Source: Streptomyces sp. DH12 (lineage in GTDB: Bacteria; Actinomycetota; Actinomycetes; Streptomycetales; Streptomycetaceae). From it: a stretch of 64,000 bases of DNA. Shown here one piece after another: positions 33,901-41,468 of the stretch. The notes under the pieces were generated by a model that worked only from the letters and a program-made list of their open reading frames with translations, did no database searches and was not told the origin of the DNA. How positions within the stretch are numbered: position 1 is the stretch's first letter; the number at the start of each line of letters is the position of its first letter. Position numbers and translations under genes: made by a program. Location of the stretch: contig NZ_JAHWGT010000022.1 in assembly GCF_020873895.1 (NCBI RefSeq), positions 54,456 to 118,455 on the forward strand. The letters are read 5' to 3'.

Positions 33901-34279
33901 CGGCCGCATCGGCGAGGTGGTCCCCAACGACGCGCAGCAGATGCTCGGTGCCGTCGACGTAGTCACCCAGGGACGGAGGGAGGTTGCCGTCCTCGTACCG
34001 GCCGGGCAGGTCGTCCCAGCCGTCGGGCAGTTCGGCGTCGACGTCGTCGGCGGCCATGGCGGCTGCGGTCTCCGCGACGCCGAGGAGGCGCCGTACCAGG
34101 GGCGGGACCCGGCGCGCCCACATGCCGGCGATGCGGGAGACGGAGAACCGCGCGGCGACGATCTCCGTCGCGTCGTCGAGAGCTCGGGTGAACTCTGCGG
34201 CGACATCGTCGAGGACAGCGGCCACGTCGGCGGCAATCTCGTCTTCAGCGGCCGCCAGCAGCGCGTCAAGTTCAGCCAT
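30911..34279 (-). CDS. MuF-like minor head protein fused to 2H phosphoesterase-like domain and capsid protease
   Basis: The 1,122-residue protein has several domains in order. (1) Helical region and MuF domain (about 1-255) with RIARTEATRAWNMATLAA and the C-terminal NCRCIL. (2) About 285-465, a 2H/LigT-like fold with HLTLYYLG and PHVCAVYTTD; the second motif has HxC, not HxT/S. (3) About 470-720, a capsid-maturation-protease-like domain (APGALYWEGPGPWPLQYADE, SGHQGAEL, APLGVSVDLDD, TLVTMPAYSRARI). (4) About 770-820, a small winged helix (AAEISKALGIPTESVRGHLH). (5) A beta domain and a C-terminal coiled coil. It probably processes and lines the prohead. ATG 34279, with GGAG upstream, overlaps the preceding stop. 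Confidence 0.8.
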   Translation of the reverse strand: MAELDALLAAAEDEIAADVAAVLDDVAAEFTRALDDATEIVAARFSVSRIAGMWARRVPPLVRRLLGVAETAAAMAADDVDAELPDGWDDLPGRYEDGNLPPSLGDYVDGTEHLLRVVGDHLADAAVTALGAGLDAGEDIDQLRARLRNVFAREGVQLGEPREERIARTEATRAWNMATLAAARDMTGPGRPLVKQWQTRRDMRVRDAHDKVDGQLRLIDEPFNVAGIEMAAPGDPSAPAALTVNCRCILRLQTAERAAAFGTKTPRRGGVYETKDHPMPVTAAADGSHYEGAMIALVPADDDAQRLALDGGEEVEQLHLTLYYLGEGADWSPEHRTELIRLVQEATADLPGPVHARAFGVNLWNPGSDSSAWVYAVGDDRDRPDDAPTLADLHEAATDALEDRHGPEMPAQYTPWAPHVCAVYTTDTTPLDAMAQRLGPIRFDRIRLAFAGEHTDIPLGPEREAPMPDTDVTADAAATRPWSTPDDTALAFEDEETGDGRIFAPGALYWEGPGPWPLQYADEMLSGHQGAELAGAIESLGRDGGRIPGTGVLYTTRTAGADAVDLLEQNAPLGVSVDLDDVDLEFIDRTLDQDDVVLVASLASARVLHMEDGAYMINGETSGAWTASGHAMVRAGQHVQLVTAPGARVPADTVGELTAAGVLTAAAGDADDPDAGVVVHAERSGDFLMRITRGRVRGATLVTMPAYSRARIVLDPVEDDQQEPEGTAAAVTAAAPSSDHQQVVGYVRSAPIPVGAAEISKALGIPTESVRGHLHRAAQAGRIVRLAPGLYVGASTLPEGPEVTAAADGDDPALRELVASAWTAMQDLPPMPAAWFKEPTAEELPPGSGGVHYQSGRVYGWVAQRGEPHAGYTTQRLTIESLGDIDLSHFLRARFHLDDGTTIRAGAMTMNVGHHRDGAECETPSCQFDDTRTVGAIVTVGMNDRGLWFSGAAAPWLSEWDRRVFAGCQPSYHMKQGPGGRWQLRAVLTVPVPGHSSPLLASVAERSNLALAASAAIADTHPDGRPDGAGPDAPAPLVTPPGQPGPRPDTASGHPTSPAPAAPETVASLTTNPELLDGLLDAMERRREQRAAAMRAEVEQLTQQLANVRDEIAASAAPKEGN

Positions 34280-34499
34280 CGCGGGACTCCTGGGCGCGGC
34301 GGGTCTCCGGGGTGTCGGGGACGTCGCAGACCTCACAGCCCGTGAGGTGGCCGACCACGGTCACGCCGCTGGGGGTGAGGGTGATCGCGTCAGCCGTATA
34401 ACCGGTGGCCGCCTTGCACGTGGGGCACCACTGGCCGAGGCGGGGTGTCGTCATGTGGAGGTCGACGATGGTGGGCGGCTGGTCGTGGTCATGGTTCAT
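34272..34499 (-). CDS. Small zinc-ribbon protein
   Basis: The 75-residue protein has WCPTCKAATGY and TGCEVCDVPDTPETRR, two CxxC knuckles about 38 residues apart, predicting one zinc ribbon. It sits between portal and MuF-protease with overlaps at both ends (4 nt with the portal stop, 8 nt with the next start), so it is tightly coupled in the head operon. Function unknown. Confidence 0.65.
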   Translation of the reverse strand: MNHDHDQPPTIVDLHMTTPRLGQWCPTCKAATGYTADAITLTPSGVTVVGHLTGCEVCDVPDTPETRRAQESRDG

Positions 34500-36184
34500 A
34501 CGGCAGCCGCCAGGCAGGAGGTGCGCAGGACGCGGGCGGTCTCCTCGTAGGTGTGCGGGTGGCGGGCGGCGATCAGCGCGCGGGCGTACTCGTCGAGGAG
34601 GTTGGTGAGGCAGTCGGGGTCGAAGCCGAAGCGCTCGGCGATCTCGGGGACGCGGACCCACGCCCCGTCCAGGAGGTGCCACTGGTCGACCTGCTCCGGC
34701 TCGACGGGGAACGCGGTGTGCAGCTCGGCGGGGATGATGGTGCGGGCGCGGGCGCGTTCCGAGCGGGGGCAAGCCGGCTTCGTCTTCAGCTTCTCTCCGG
34801 CCGTGTACAGAGCGGCCCAGATCACGCCGTCGATGGCGTCCAGGGCGCCGGCGGGGAGGGCCGCGGCGGGCAGGGTGTCCGGTATCGATGTGGTCTCGTC
34901 GACGGGCAGGCGGGGTTCGGTGGTGGGCACGTCTGGTTCCTCCTCGGTCTGCAGCTGGGGGGTGTCGGTGGCGTCGGGGGCGTCGGCCTCGTCGAAGCCG
35001 GTCTCGCGGCGCAGGGCGCGGGCGCTGATGGCGCCCCGGTCGTACAGCTCCAGCGCGGTTTGGCTGCGGTTCGTACGGACGCGGAGCGGTGAGGTGTCGC
35101 CGAAGATCCCCCACTCCTCGGCGTCCGGGACGCCTTCCGCTTCCAGGAGGGGCCGCAGCCAGTGGTCGGTGTAGGCGTGTGTGACGACCGACAGGCGGGG
35201 CTCGATGCCCAGGCTGATCGCCTCGCTCGTCAACTCCCAGGCGCCCCAGTGGTTGATTCCGCCCATGCCGAGGAGGAACTCGCCCGGGATGTCGGCCGCG
35301 GTCGCGAAGCGGCGGATGTTCCCCTCACGAAGCCGGATCGCCAACTCGTCGAAGTTCGACTCGAACGTCAGGCGCTGGATCTGTCCCACGAGCCCTTCGG
35401 GGACTTCGAGGATGATCGGGACGGTCGCGGCCGCGCTGTCTGGGTCCTGAATGGCGGTGGCGGCGGTCTCGATGAATACGTCGATGAGATCGTCTTCGCT
35501 GTCCTGCCCGACGCCCGTCGGGAATCGCGTGCCCTTGGGGACGATGAGCAGGCCCCGGCCGGTGAGGCGGGAGAGAGCGATGGCGCGGACGGCGGCGCCG
35601 AGGATGCGCAGCTCTTCCAGCTCGTCGAGGCTAGCGAGGACGGGCGAGTCCGCTTCGATGTGCTTCTCCGGGGAGGGATCCCACACCCGGATCGCGACCG
35701 GGTCCAGGTCGGAGACGGGCCCATCGTCGTCTCCCGGCGGGATGGCCACCTGCTTCCCGTCGATCGTGGCTTCGAGGGTGCGGCCCTTGCTGCTCATCTC
35801 CAGCACGGAAACGACGTGCCAGTCGGGGGGACGGGCCTCACGCGGCCGGATGACGGTCCACGCCTCCCCGGCGACGGCCAGGTGCCGGCCGTACTCGCGG
35901 AGCAGCTGCGCCTGACCATCGCGGCCGCCAGCTATCTCGGCGACGATCCGCGCGGCGGGGTGGTCGTCCGCTGCCCTCTCGATGCTGTCCCCGGGGCCCC
36001 GCCGCCCGGCGAAGAGGACGGCCTTGGACATGGCGTTCCCGATCCAGTTCGCGAAGGACCGGACTTCCGGGGTGCGGTAGTAGCTCCACGCCCGCTCTTG
36101 GCGGCCCTTCCCGGTTCCCTGCGTGGTGGTCTTCGCGGTGGTCCGGGTGTAGCGGACAGCCGCGCCGACGAGCTCGCGGGCCAT
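34496..36184 (-). CDS. Portal protein
   Basis: The 562-residue protein shows the siphovirus portal pattern: a beta/wing region (RELVGAAVRYTRTT, GRTLEATIDGKQVAIPPG), a long helix-rich part (DELEELRILGAAVRAIALSRL) and the clip/crown segment IPGEFLLGMGGINHWGAWEL common to portal proteins of this class. A C-terminal extension (about 430-562) is helical and basic. The portal is the DNA entry ring of the head. It follows the terminase direction and precedes the MuF-protease gene. Confidence 0.88.
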   Translation of the reverse strand: MARELVGAAVRYTRTTAKTTTQGTGKGRQERAWSYYRTPEVRSFANWIGNAMSKAVLFAGRRGPGDSIERAADDHPAARIVAEIAGGRDGQAQLLREYGRHLAVAGEAWTVIRPREARPPDWHVVSVLEMSSKGRTLEATIDGKQVAIPPGDDDGPVSDLDPVAIRVWDPSPEKHIEADSPVLASLDELEELRILGAAVRAIALSRLTGRGLLIVPKGTRFPTGVGQDSEDDLIDVFIETAATAIQDPDSAAATVPIILEVPEGLVGQIQRLTFESNFDELAIRLREGNIRRFATAADIPGEFLLGMGGINHWGAWELTSEAISLGIEPRLSVVTHAYTDHWLRPLLEAEGVPDAEEWGIFGDTSPLRVRTNRSQTALELYDRGAISARALRRETGFDEADAPDATDTPQLQTEEEPDVPTTEPRLPVDETTSIPDTLPAAALPAGALDAIDGVIWAALYTAGEKLKTKPACPRSERARARTIIPAELHTAFPVEPEQVDQWHLLDGAWVRVPEIAERFGFDPDCLTNLLDEYARALIAARHPHTYEETARVLRTSCLAAAV

Positions 36185-36188
36185 GGCG

Positions 36189-36524
36189 TCAGTTGCCCTT
36201 CCGGGAGTCGTCCCACCGGTTGAGGAGGACCGCCGCGCCCGCGACGGCCAGCCACTCGAAGCCGTGGACCAGGACCGGGGCTTCGTGCCACTGGCCGGTG
36301 ACGAGGAGCCAAGTCAGCAGGAGGGCGCCGGCGACCCACCAACCGGAGCAGTAGACGCAGGAGATCAGCGTGATGACTGCGCTGCGCACGGAGCTGTCGG
36401 GCTTTCGGCCGTGCCAAGCGAAGATCCGATCGCGGACCGGGTCGAGGATGGAGTCGTGCACGACGAGCTGCGTGCCGCGGTACCCCGCTAGCGCCAGGAA
36501 GGCGAGTTCTGCGAAACTGATCAT
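36189..36524 (-). CDS. DUF1360-like membrane protein
   Basis: The 111-residue protein begins MISFAELAFLALAGYRGTQL. The run RGTQLVVHDSILDPVRDRIF followed by the cysteine pair CVYCSGWWVAGALLLTWLLV is the DUF1360 pattern. It predicts two or three membrane helices. I prefer ATG 36524 because GGGG lies 7-10 nt upstream; an ATG at 36545 adds 7 residues. DUF1360 proteins are often found in actinophage head operons next to the portal; function unknown. Confidence 0.72.
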   Translation of the reverse strand: MISFAELAFLALAGYRGTQLVVHDSILDPVRDRIFAWHGRKPDSSVRSAVITLISCVYCSGWWVAGALLLTWLLVTGQWHEAPVLVHGFEWLAVAGAAVLLNRWDDSRKGN

Positions 36525-36641
36525 TCCGTACCCCAGGCTGATCATCCGGCCGAGTGAGGGCGGGGATGATAGGCCATCTCGCGAGGGTGGGTCCGGCGTT
36601 ACTCCGCAGCGGGCCCCAGTTCCCAGGCGTCGTGGAGCTGA

Positions 36642-36890
36642 TCAGAACAACACGGGCTCGCCCTGTTCGCCGGGCTCCGGCTCGGCTGGTTCGTCAACCG
36701 CCAGCTCCATCTGGCCGTACGGCAGGTCAACGATCTCCAGCGACCCGTCACACGAGACCAAGGCGTCATAGCGGGAGCGCATGTTCGGTGGGTCGTGCCG
36801 CCACACGCGGCCCTTGCTGAGGCGCCCGGCGACGGGGCCGGCGGCGACATCGCGACCGCACCTGGGGCACTTCACGCGGGGCAGCTTCAT
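36642..36890 (-). CDS. Small zinc-ribbon protein
   Basis: The 82-residue protein MKLPRVKCPRCGRDVAAGPV... has a CPRCG knuckle and a later basic segment SKGRVWRHDPPNMRS, then an acidic tail ending GEPVLF. A frequent actinophage/Streptomyces type with unknown role. ATG 36890 is preceded by GCAGGTG. It is divergent from the PIN-like gene that follows on the plus strand. Confidence 0.6.
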   Translation of the reverse strand: MKLPRVKCPRCGRDVAAGPVAGRLSKGRVWRHDPPNMRSRYDALVSCDGSLEIVDLPYGQMELAVDEPAEPEPGEQGEPVLF

Positions 36891-36987
36891 CACCTGCCCA
36901 GTGTGGCGCAAGTGAGTGAACTCCAATGCGGGTACGAAGGCGATCTGGGACTCTTGATCGGAAGCCGTCCCAACGCACGGAGTGCAC

Positions 36988-38244
36988 GTGATCATTCTGG
37001 ACAGCAGCACGCTCGTGAGCGCCGGCCGTGGAACTGGCCTCGACCTGCTGCGCGCGATCAGGCGTTCTGGAATCGACGTAGGCATCCCACAGATGGTGGT
37101 GGAGGAACTAGCCGCTCAGCAGGCTCTGACCTACTCCGACGCCTACGCGGCGGCTACGAAGGCCATGGAGTCGCTGTGGAAAGCGACTCCATGGAAGACC
37201 ACCGCGTCCCTGGCCGACGAGACCGACAGGGTCAGAGCTCACTGGCGCAACTTCTACGCAAACCTCGGTGAGCCGCTTCGTCCCAGCCAGCAGGTCCTGG
37301 AGGAGGCGCTGGCACGGGAAGCGAACGCTATCGCCCCGTGCAAGCGGACGGGGCCGGAGAAGCGACCGATCAAGGTCGGTGGTCGAGACGCCGTGATCTG
37401 GCTCACCGCTGTGGAATACGCCAATACCCACAAGGATGAGACGGTCTACTTCGTCAGCGGGAACACCACGGACTTCGGCGACGGCACAGATTACAGGCCG
37501 CCTATGGACGCGGATCTCGAAAAGATCAGAGACAGGTTCAAGCACCTGACTAGCCTCGATGACGTCATTGCCGAGTTCGCTCAGGAAACGAACATCGATC
37601 GCTCCAAGGTCGAGGAGACGTGCAGCCTCGGGGCTGTGCACGATGTCGTCATCCGCACCGCTGTCGATAACTGGGCGATGAAGTACGACGTCCTGTCGTT
37701 CGGTTTCGCTGCGACCGCATTCGACGACAAGGGCGGCTACGACACACGGGCAACGGGTTGGCTCGACCCGGCCGGCGTGGAAGCGATGCCCTTGTCCCTC
37801 AACGACATCAGGGGCTACCGCATCGGCGGGCACGAGTGGGCGATCTGTGAGGTCTCCTGGGAACTCGGGGGCTGGGTGCTGCACGGCGAGGACGATGAAT
37901 TCGGGTGGGTCAGCACGCGCTACGACACGCGACTGCTGGTTTCGGCAGAGTCGGGGACCGCCGCTGTCTTGGGCGATTCCGAGCCGCGTGCGTTGGATTA
38001 CGCACCAGTGAACCGCCCGAAGCGCGTCGTGGACGCCGACAAGCTGCGCGCCGCGCTTCTGGCTCTGCGCAGCCGCACACCGCTGGAAAAGACGGTGGCC
38101 TACCAGCTGGAGGGCGAGAGGCGCCGCCATGACAAGTTGGTCCTCTCCAATCTCCTTGAGAGCACGAGAGCGTCTGCGAATTTGATCGCTAAGCTGCGGC
38201 CTCCATCTGAATGGAACCGATGGCACGACGGCCCGCCTCTCTAA
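36988..38244 (+). CDS. PIN-like (DUF4935-type) protein, possible defence or toxin nuclease
   Basis: The 418-residue protein begins IILDSSTLVSAG, the first acidic-residue strand of a PIN nuclease fold. VVEELAAQQA follows and then VYFVSGNTTDFGDGTDYR, the third conserved strand, as in DUF4935-type PIN-like proteins. The C-terminal half (about 220-420) is a beta-rich domain with no recognised family. PIN domains cleave RNA or ssDNA. It is on the plus strand between head genes and looks less GC-rich than its neighbours (many ATC/GAC alternations with A/T third bases), signs of a separately acquired moron. GTG 36988 is assumed; GTG 36982 is equally possible. Confidence 0.68.
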   Translation: MIILDSSTLVSAGRGTGLDLLRAIRRSGIDVGIPQMVVEELAAQQALTYSDAYAAATKAMESLWKATPWKTTASLADETDRVRAHWRNFYANLGEPLRPSQQVLEEALAREANAIAPCKRTGPEKRPIKVGGRDAVIWLTAVEYANTHKDETVYFVSGNTTDFGDGTDYRPPMDADLEKIRDRFKHLTSLDDVIAEFAQETNIDRSKVEETCSLGAVHDVVIRTAVDNWAMKYDVLSFGFAATAFDDKGGYDTRATGWLDPAGVEAMPLSLNDIRGYRIGGHEWAICEVSWELGGWVLHGEDDEFGWVSTRYDTRLLVSAESGTAAVLGDSEPRALDYAPVNRPKRVVDADKLRAALLALRSRTPLEKTVAYQLEGERRRHDKLVLSNLLESTRASANLIAKLRPPSEWNRWHDGPPL

Positions 38245-38287
38245 CGCAGGCGCCCTGAACCCGGGCGGGGGTGCTGGCCAGATCGGC

Positions 38288-39868
38288 CTACTTCCCGATG
38301 CGCCTCCCGTACGGTCCGGCGGCGGATGGGGCCTGCCGGCCCCCCGACGTGGGGGAAGTGGGTAGCGGGGCGTGGACGATCGCGCCTTGGTTGACCGCGG
38401 GGATCAAGCCGTACACGAGGATGCAGGAGGCATCGATCCGGCCGGGGCTGTCGCTGTCGGTCGGCATCCACGTGGCCCACTCGTTCTCCAGGTCGACGAA
38501 CGTGCCACGCAGCCGGATGCGGTCTTCCACCATCTGCTGGGCGATCGGCTCCGCCCTGAGTAGCTTGCCCTGCTTGGCGTTGATCGGCTGGAGGCCCGGC
38601 ATCAGCGTGCCCTTCGGGATCCGGCCTTCCGCCTGGAGCGCCTTCCACGCGGTGTCGAGCGCCAGCAGGCACATGTCCCGGCCGTAGTTCCACTCCACGT
38701 AGATCACGCCGGCGTGCGTCTCGTGGGCCAGCAGGCACGCGGTGCGGGACCACTCTGCCGACGACATGGACCGCGTCTTGTCGTGGGTGATCCACACTCG
38801 CTTGTCGGCGCCAAGGAACCCGCCGATGACGCCCGCAGTGTCCCGGCCGCCGCCGGATGGGTCGATCGCCACGGCGATCTTCTGCGGCTCCACGACCGTG
38901 ATCCCGTCGCGGATGGAGCGAAGCAGGTCGCGGGAGACGAGCGCGCCTTCGGACGGCTGCGGGTCACCCTGCGACAGGGCGTGCCAGTCGCGGACGCTGG
39001 AGCCCTCCTTGTCGGCCTGCCACCACGCCTTCAGGGCCTGCCGGTTCCGGGTGGGGATCTTCGGGTGCGTCAGCGGGTCGCCGTCGCGCCGGCCTAGCGG
39101 GTCGGGCCCGAACTTGCTGGGGTTGGCGAGGGCCGGGAGGTGGACCACCTTCCACTTCCCGCCCTCCTCGAGTCGGCCGTCCTCCGCCAGTCGGCGGCCC
39201 GCGAAGTCGTCCGGGTGCCACCGGGTCTGGATCGCCACCACGGCATGGCGGTCCGGTTGCAGCCGCTTCACGGCGGCCGACGACCACCAGTCGTGGACGC
39301 GCTCGCGCATCTTCTTCGACTCGGCCTCAGCACGGTCCTTGTGCGGGTCGTCCACGACGAGGAGGTTGACGTCGAAGCCGGTCAGGCCCGCGCCGATGCT
39401 GACGGAGCGGACGCCGCCACCCTTGTTGGTGTCGTAGTCCTGCGCGGCCTCCGAGCCGGGCAGCAGCGCCAGGTCGTACTCGCCACCGAACTCGGCGACG
39501 TACCGGCGGATCGCCTTGCCGCGCCGCAGCGCCAGGTCATCCGAGTACGACGTCACGCCGACCCGGTCCTCGCCGTGCAGGCACAGCCACCAGAACGGGA
39601 ACCACTCCGCGACCGTGGTGGACTTGCCGACCTGCGCCGGCGTGACGACGAGGAGCCGGTTGTACTCGCCTCGCTCCAGGCCCACGAGCGCGTTGCTGAT
39701 GATCTTCAGGTGCGGGCGCATCCGGTAGCCGGGGTCCAGGCCGCGGGCGAGGGTGGCCGGGTCGCGCAGCAGGTCCCGCGCGGCGGCCCGCTTGGCAGCC
39801 TGGAGCCGCCGGAACACCTGGACGTCGTCAAGGTGGTCCAGCTCTCGGTAGTCGTGCTCGGCCGTCAC
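38288..39868 (-). CDS. Terminase large subunit
   Basis: The 526-residue packaging motor has a Walker A-like loop LLVVTPAQVGKSTTVAEWF (about residue 75), a Walker B-like VNLLVVDDPH, and the RNase H-type nuclease domain starting VAIDPSGGGRDTAG with the later acidic IYVEWNYGRD. It hydrolyses ATP to pump DNA and cuts concatemers. Its GTG start overlaps the stop of the terminase small-subunit-like gene by 3 nt, so the two are translationally coupled. Confidence 0.92.
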   Translation of the reverse strand: MTAEHDYRELDHLDDVQVFRRLQAAKRAAARDLLRDPATLARGLDPGYRMRPHLKIISNALVGLERGEYNRLLVVTPAQVGKSTTVAEWFPFWWLCLHGEDRVGVTSYSDDLALRRGKAIRRYVAEFGGEYDLALLPGSEAAQDYDTNKGGGVRSVSIGAGLTGFDVNLLVVDDPHKDRAEAESKKMRERVHDWWSSAAVKRLQPDRHAVVAIQTRWHPDDFAGRRLAEDGRLEEGGKWKVVHLPALANPSKFGPDPLGRRDGDPLTHPKIPTRNRQALKAWWQADKEGSSVRDWHALSQGDPQPSEGALVSRDLLRSIRDGITVVEPQKIAVAIDPSGGGRDTAGVIGGFLGADKRVWITHDKTRSMSSAEWSRTACLLAHETHAGVIYVEWNYGRDMCLLALDTAWKALQAEGRIPKGTLMPGLQPINAKQGKLLRAEPIAQQMVEDRIRLRGTFVDLENEWATWMPTDSDSPGRIDASCILVYGLIPAVNQGAIVHAPLPTSPTSGGRQAPSAAGPYGRRIGK

Positions 39869-40542
39869 TCGTCTTCCGTGTGCTCGTCCAGGGCCGGGGT
39901 GGGCTCGTGCTCCTCGGCGTCGTCCTCGTCGGCCGGCTCGTACGTCTCTTCGCCGTCGTCCTCGTCGTCCGCGTCGCCCAGGGCGCGGGCGCGGCGGGCC
40001 ACCGTGGCGGCCAGCTCGGCGAGGCGTACGCGCTTCTGCTCCAGCGGCATGGCCGCGTACTCCTCCACCGCGACGGTGAGCGGGTCGCCGCCGGGGCCGG
40101 TGACCGCGATCGTCTCTGTCGGATCCCCGAACAGGGTCCTGCGCCACTTCAGCGTGATGTCCACGAAGCGGGTGAACTCGGCGAGCGTCATGTCCGCCGC
40201 CTGCTGCTGCACGTTCGGCAGGGCCTGGCCGATCATGCCGGTCATGATGCGGAGCACGCGGACGTCCTCGCGGGCGGCGCGGCGGCGCTCCTCTTCCATC
40301 TCGGCGGCGTACTGGCGCTGCTGGTGCGCGTCCCAGGCCGAGGCGCGGTCGTGCCAGCGGTACTCGGCGGCCATGGCTCGTACATGGCTGTACGAAAGTG
40401 CTAGCTCGTCCGCCGCTTTTGCAAGGGTCCGGGTGAGGCCGAGGTCCCGGAAGGCGAGGAAGCGGGCGTGGCGTTTCGGGGTCTCGCGGGGCTGGCGCTC
40501 CCAGGGGTCGAGCGTCGGGTCAAGGGTGATGCGGTCGCTCAT
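39865..40542 (-). CDS. Terminase small subunit-like protein
   Basis: The 225-residue protein has an N-terminal HTH (LTRTLAKAADELALSYSHVR), a helical coiled middle (AAEMEEERRRAAREDVRVLR) and an acidic C-terminal tail (DADDEDDGEETYEPADEDDA). The layout and position directly before the large subunit match DNA-recognition subunits that select pac or cos sites. No catalytic motif. Confidence 0.78.
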   Translation of the reverse strand: MSDRITLDPTLDPWERQPRETPKRHARFLAFRDLGLTRTLAKAADELALSYSHVRAMAAEYRWHDRASAWDAHQQRQYAAEMEEERRRAAREDVRVLRIMTGMIGQALPNVQQQAADMTLAEFTRFVDITLKWRRTLFGDPTETIAVTGPGGDPLTVAVEEYAAMPLEQKRVRLAELAATVARRARALGDADDEDDGEETYEPADEDDAEEHEPTPALDEHTEDE

Positions 40543-40619
40543 GGCTGATCACGGTCCCTGGGGGGTGCGGGGCCCGCGAAGCGCGCACGCGGGTGCTTCG
40601 CGGGCGTGGTTGGGCGGGG

Positions 40620-41468
40620 TCAGGTGGTGGCCGGCTCGTCCTGCTCGGCGGCTTGCTCGACTTCTCGGCGGGCGATGTCGGTGAGGAGGGCGATCATCGT
40701 GGTGAAGTTCCGTACGTCCTTGCAGCGGCCGAAGGCGTACACCGCGGCGGCGAACTCCTCGAACTGGGCGGCGGGGGCGACGCCGACCAGGTCGGTTCCG
40801 TTGGCGATGGCGGTCACGGCGTCCTTGAAGTCCTCCATCTGGTGGGGGAGGAACATCAGCGTCGCGGCGCGCCAGTCGAACTCGCCGTGCGGGATGGCCA
40901 GCTTGGTGTCGTCGGGCTCGACGGTGGGGAGCTGGTCCTCGTCCAGGCCGGTGGCGATCAGGTCGTCCACGTTGTCGATCATCGAGACGAGCTGTGCGAG
41001 GACGTCCTTGTCGGGGTCCCCGTGCAGCTCGTTGTGGGCGATCTGCTTGGCGATGACCTCGGAGCGCCGCATCTTGCGGGTGTCGATGATGGCGGGGATC
41101 CGCTGGAGGCCGGCGGAGCGTGCGGCGCGGGAGCGGTGGTGTCCGGAGATGACCTCGATCGGGCCTTCCCCGCCGGGCTGGTGGCAGTAGGGCAGGGACT
41201 CGACCATGCCGCGCTTGCGGATGTTGCCGGTCAGCCTCTCGAAGTGCCGCGGCTGCATGACCTGCGCGTTGATGTCCTGCTCGCGGAGGGAGGAGACATC
41301 GACCCAGCGGATGTACAGGTCGTCGCCGATCTGCATGACGTCCTGCGGCGGGTTCGCCGTGTCCCAGGACGTGCCTGTCGGGCTGGGCTCCGGGGCGGGC
41401 GCCGGGTCCTGGTCCTGGGGGGCCGGGGTGGTCACTTCTTCTTCGCCTTGCTGCGGCTTGCGCGCCAT
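40620..41468 (-). CDS. ParB-like nuclease-fold protein
   Basis: The 282-residue protein contains IEVISGHHRSRAARSAGL (ParB/Srx box II, GHHR) and preceding VESLPYCHQPGGEGP, after a low-complexity Pro/Ala N-terminus (about 1-55). ParB-fold proteins bind CTP or DNA; in phages they often accompany DNA-modifying enzymes (family knowledge). Its start overlaps the end of the Mom/Dam-like gene by 37 nt, so the two are coupled, suggesting that it targets or protects modified DNA (inference). Confidence 0.82.
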   Translation of the reverse strand: MARKPQQGEEEVTTPAPQDQDPAPAPEPSPTGTSWDTANPPQDVMQIGDDLYIRWVDVSSLREQDINAQVMQPRHFERLTGNIRKRGMVESLPYCHQPGGEGPIEVISGHHRSRAARSAGLQRIPAIIDTRKMRRSEVIAKQIAHNELHGDPDKDVLAQLVSMIDNVDDLIATGLDEDQLPTVEPDDTKLAIPHGEFDWRAATLMFLPHQMEDFKDAVTAIANGTDLVGVAPAAQFEEFAAAVYAFGRCKDVRNFTTMIALLTDIARREVEQAAEQDEPATT

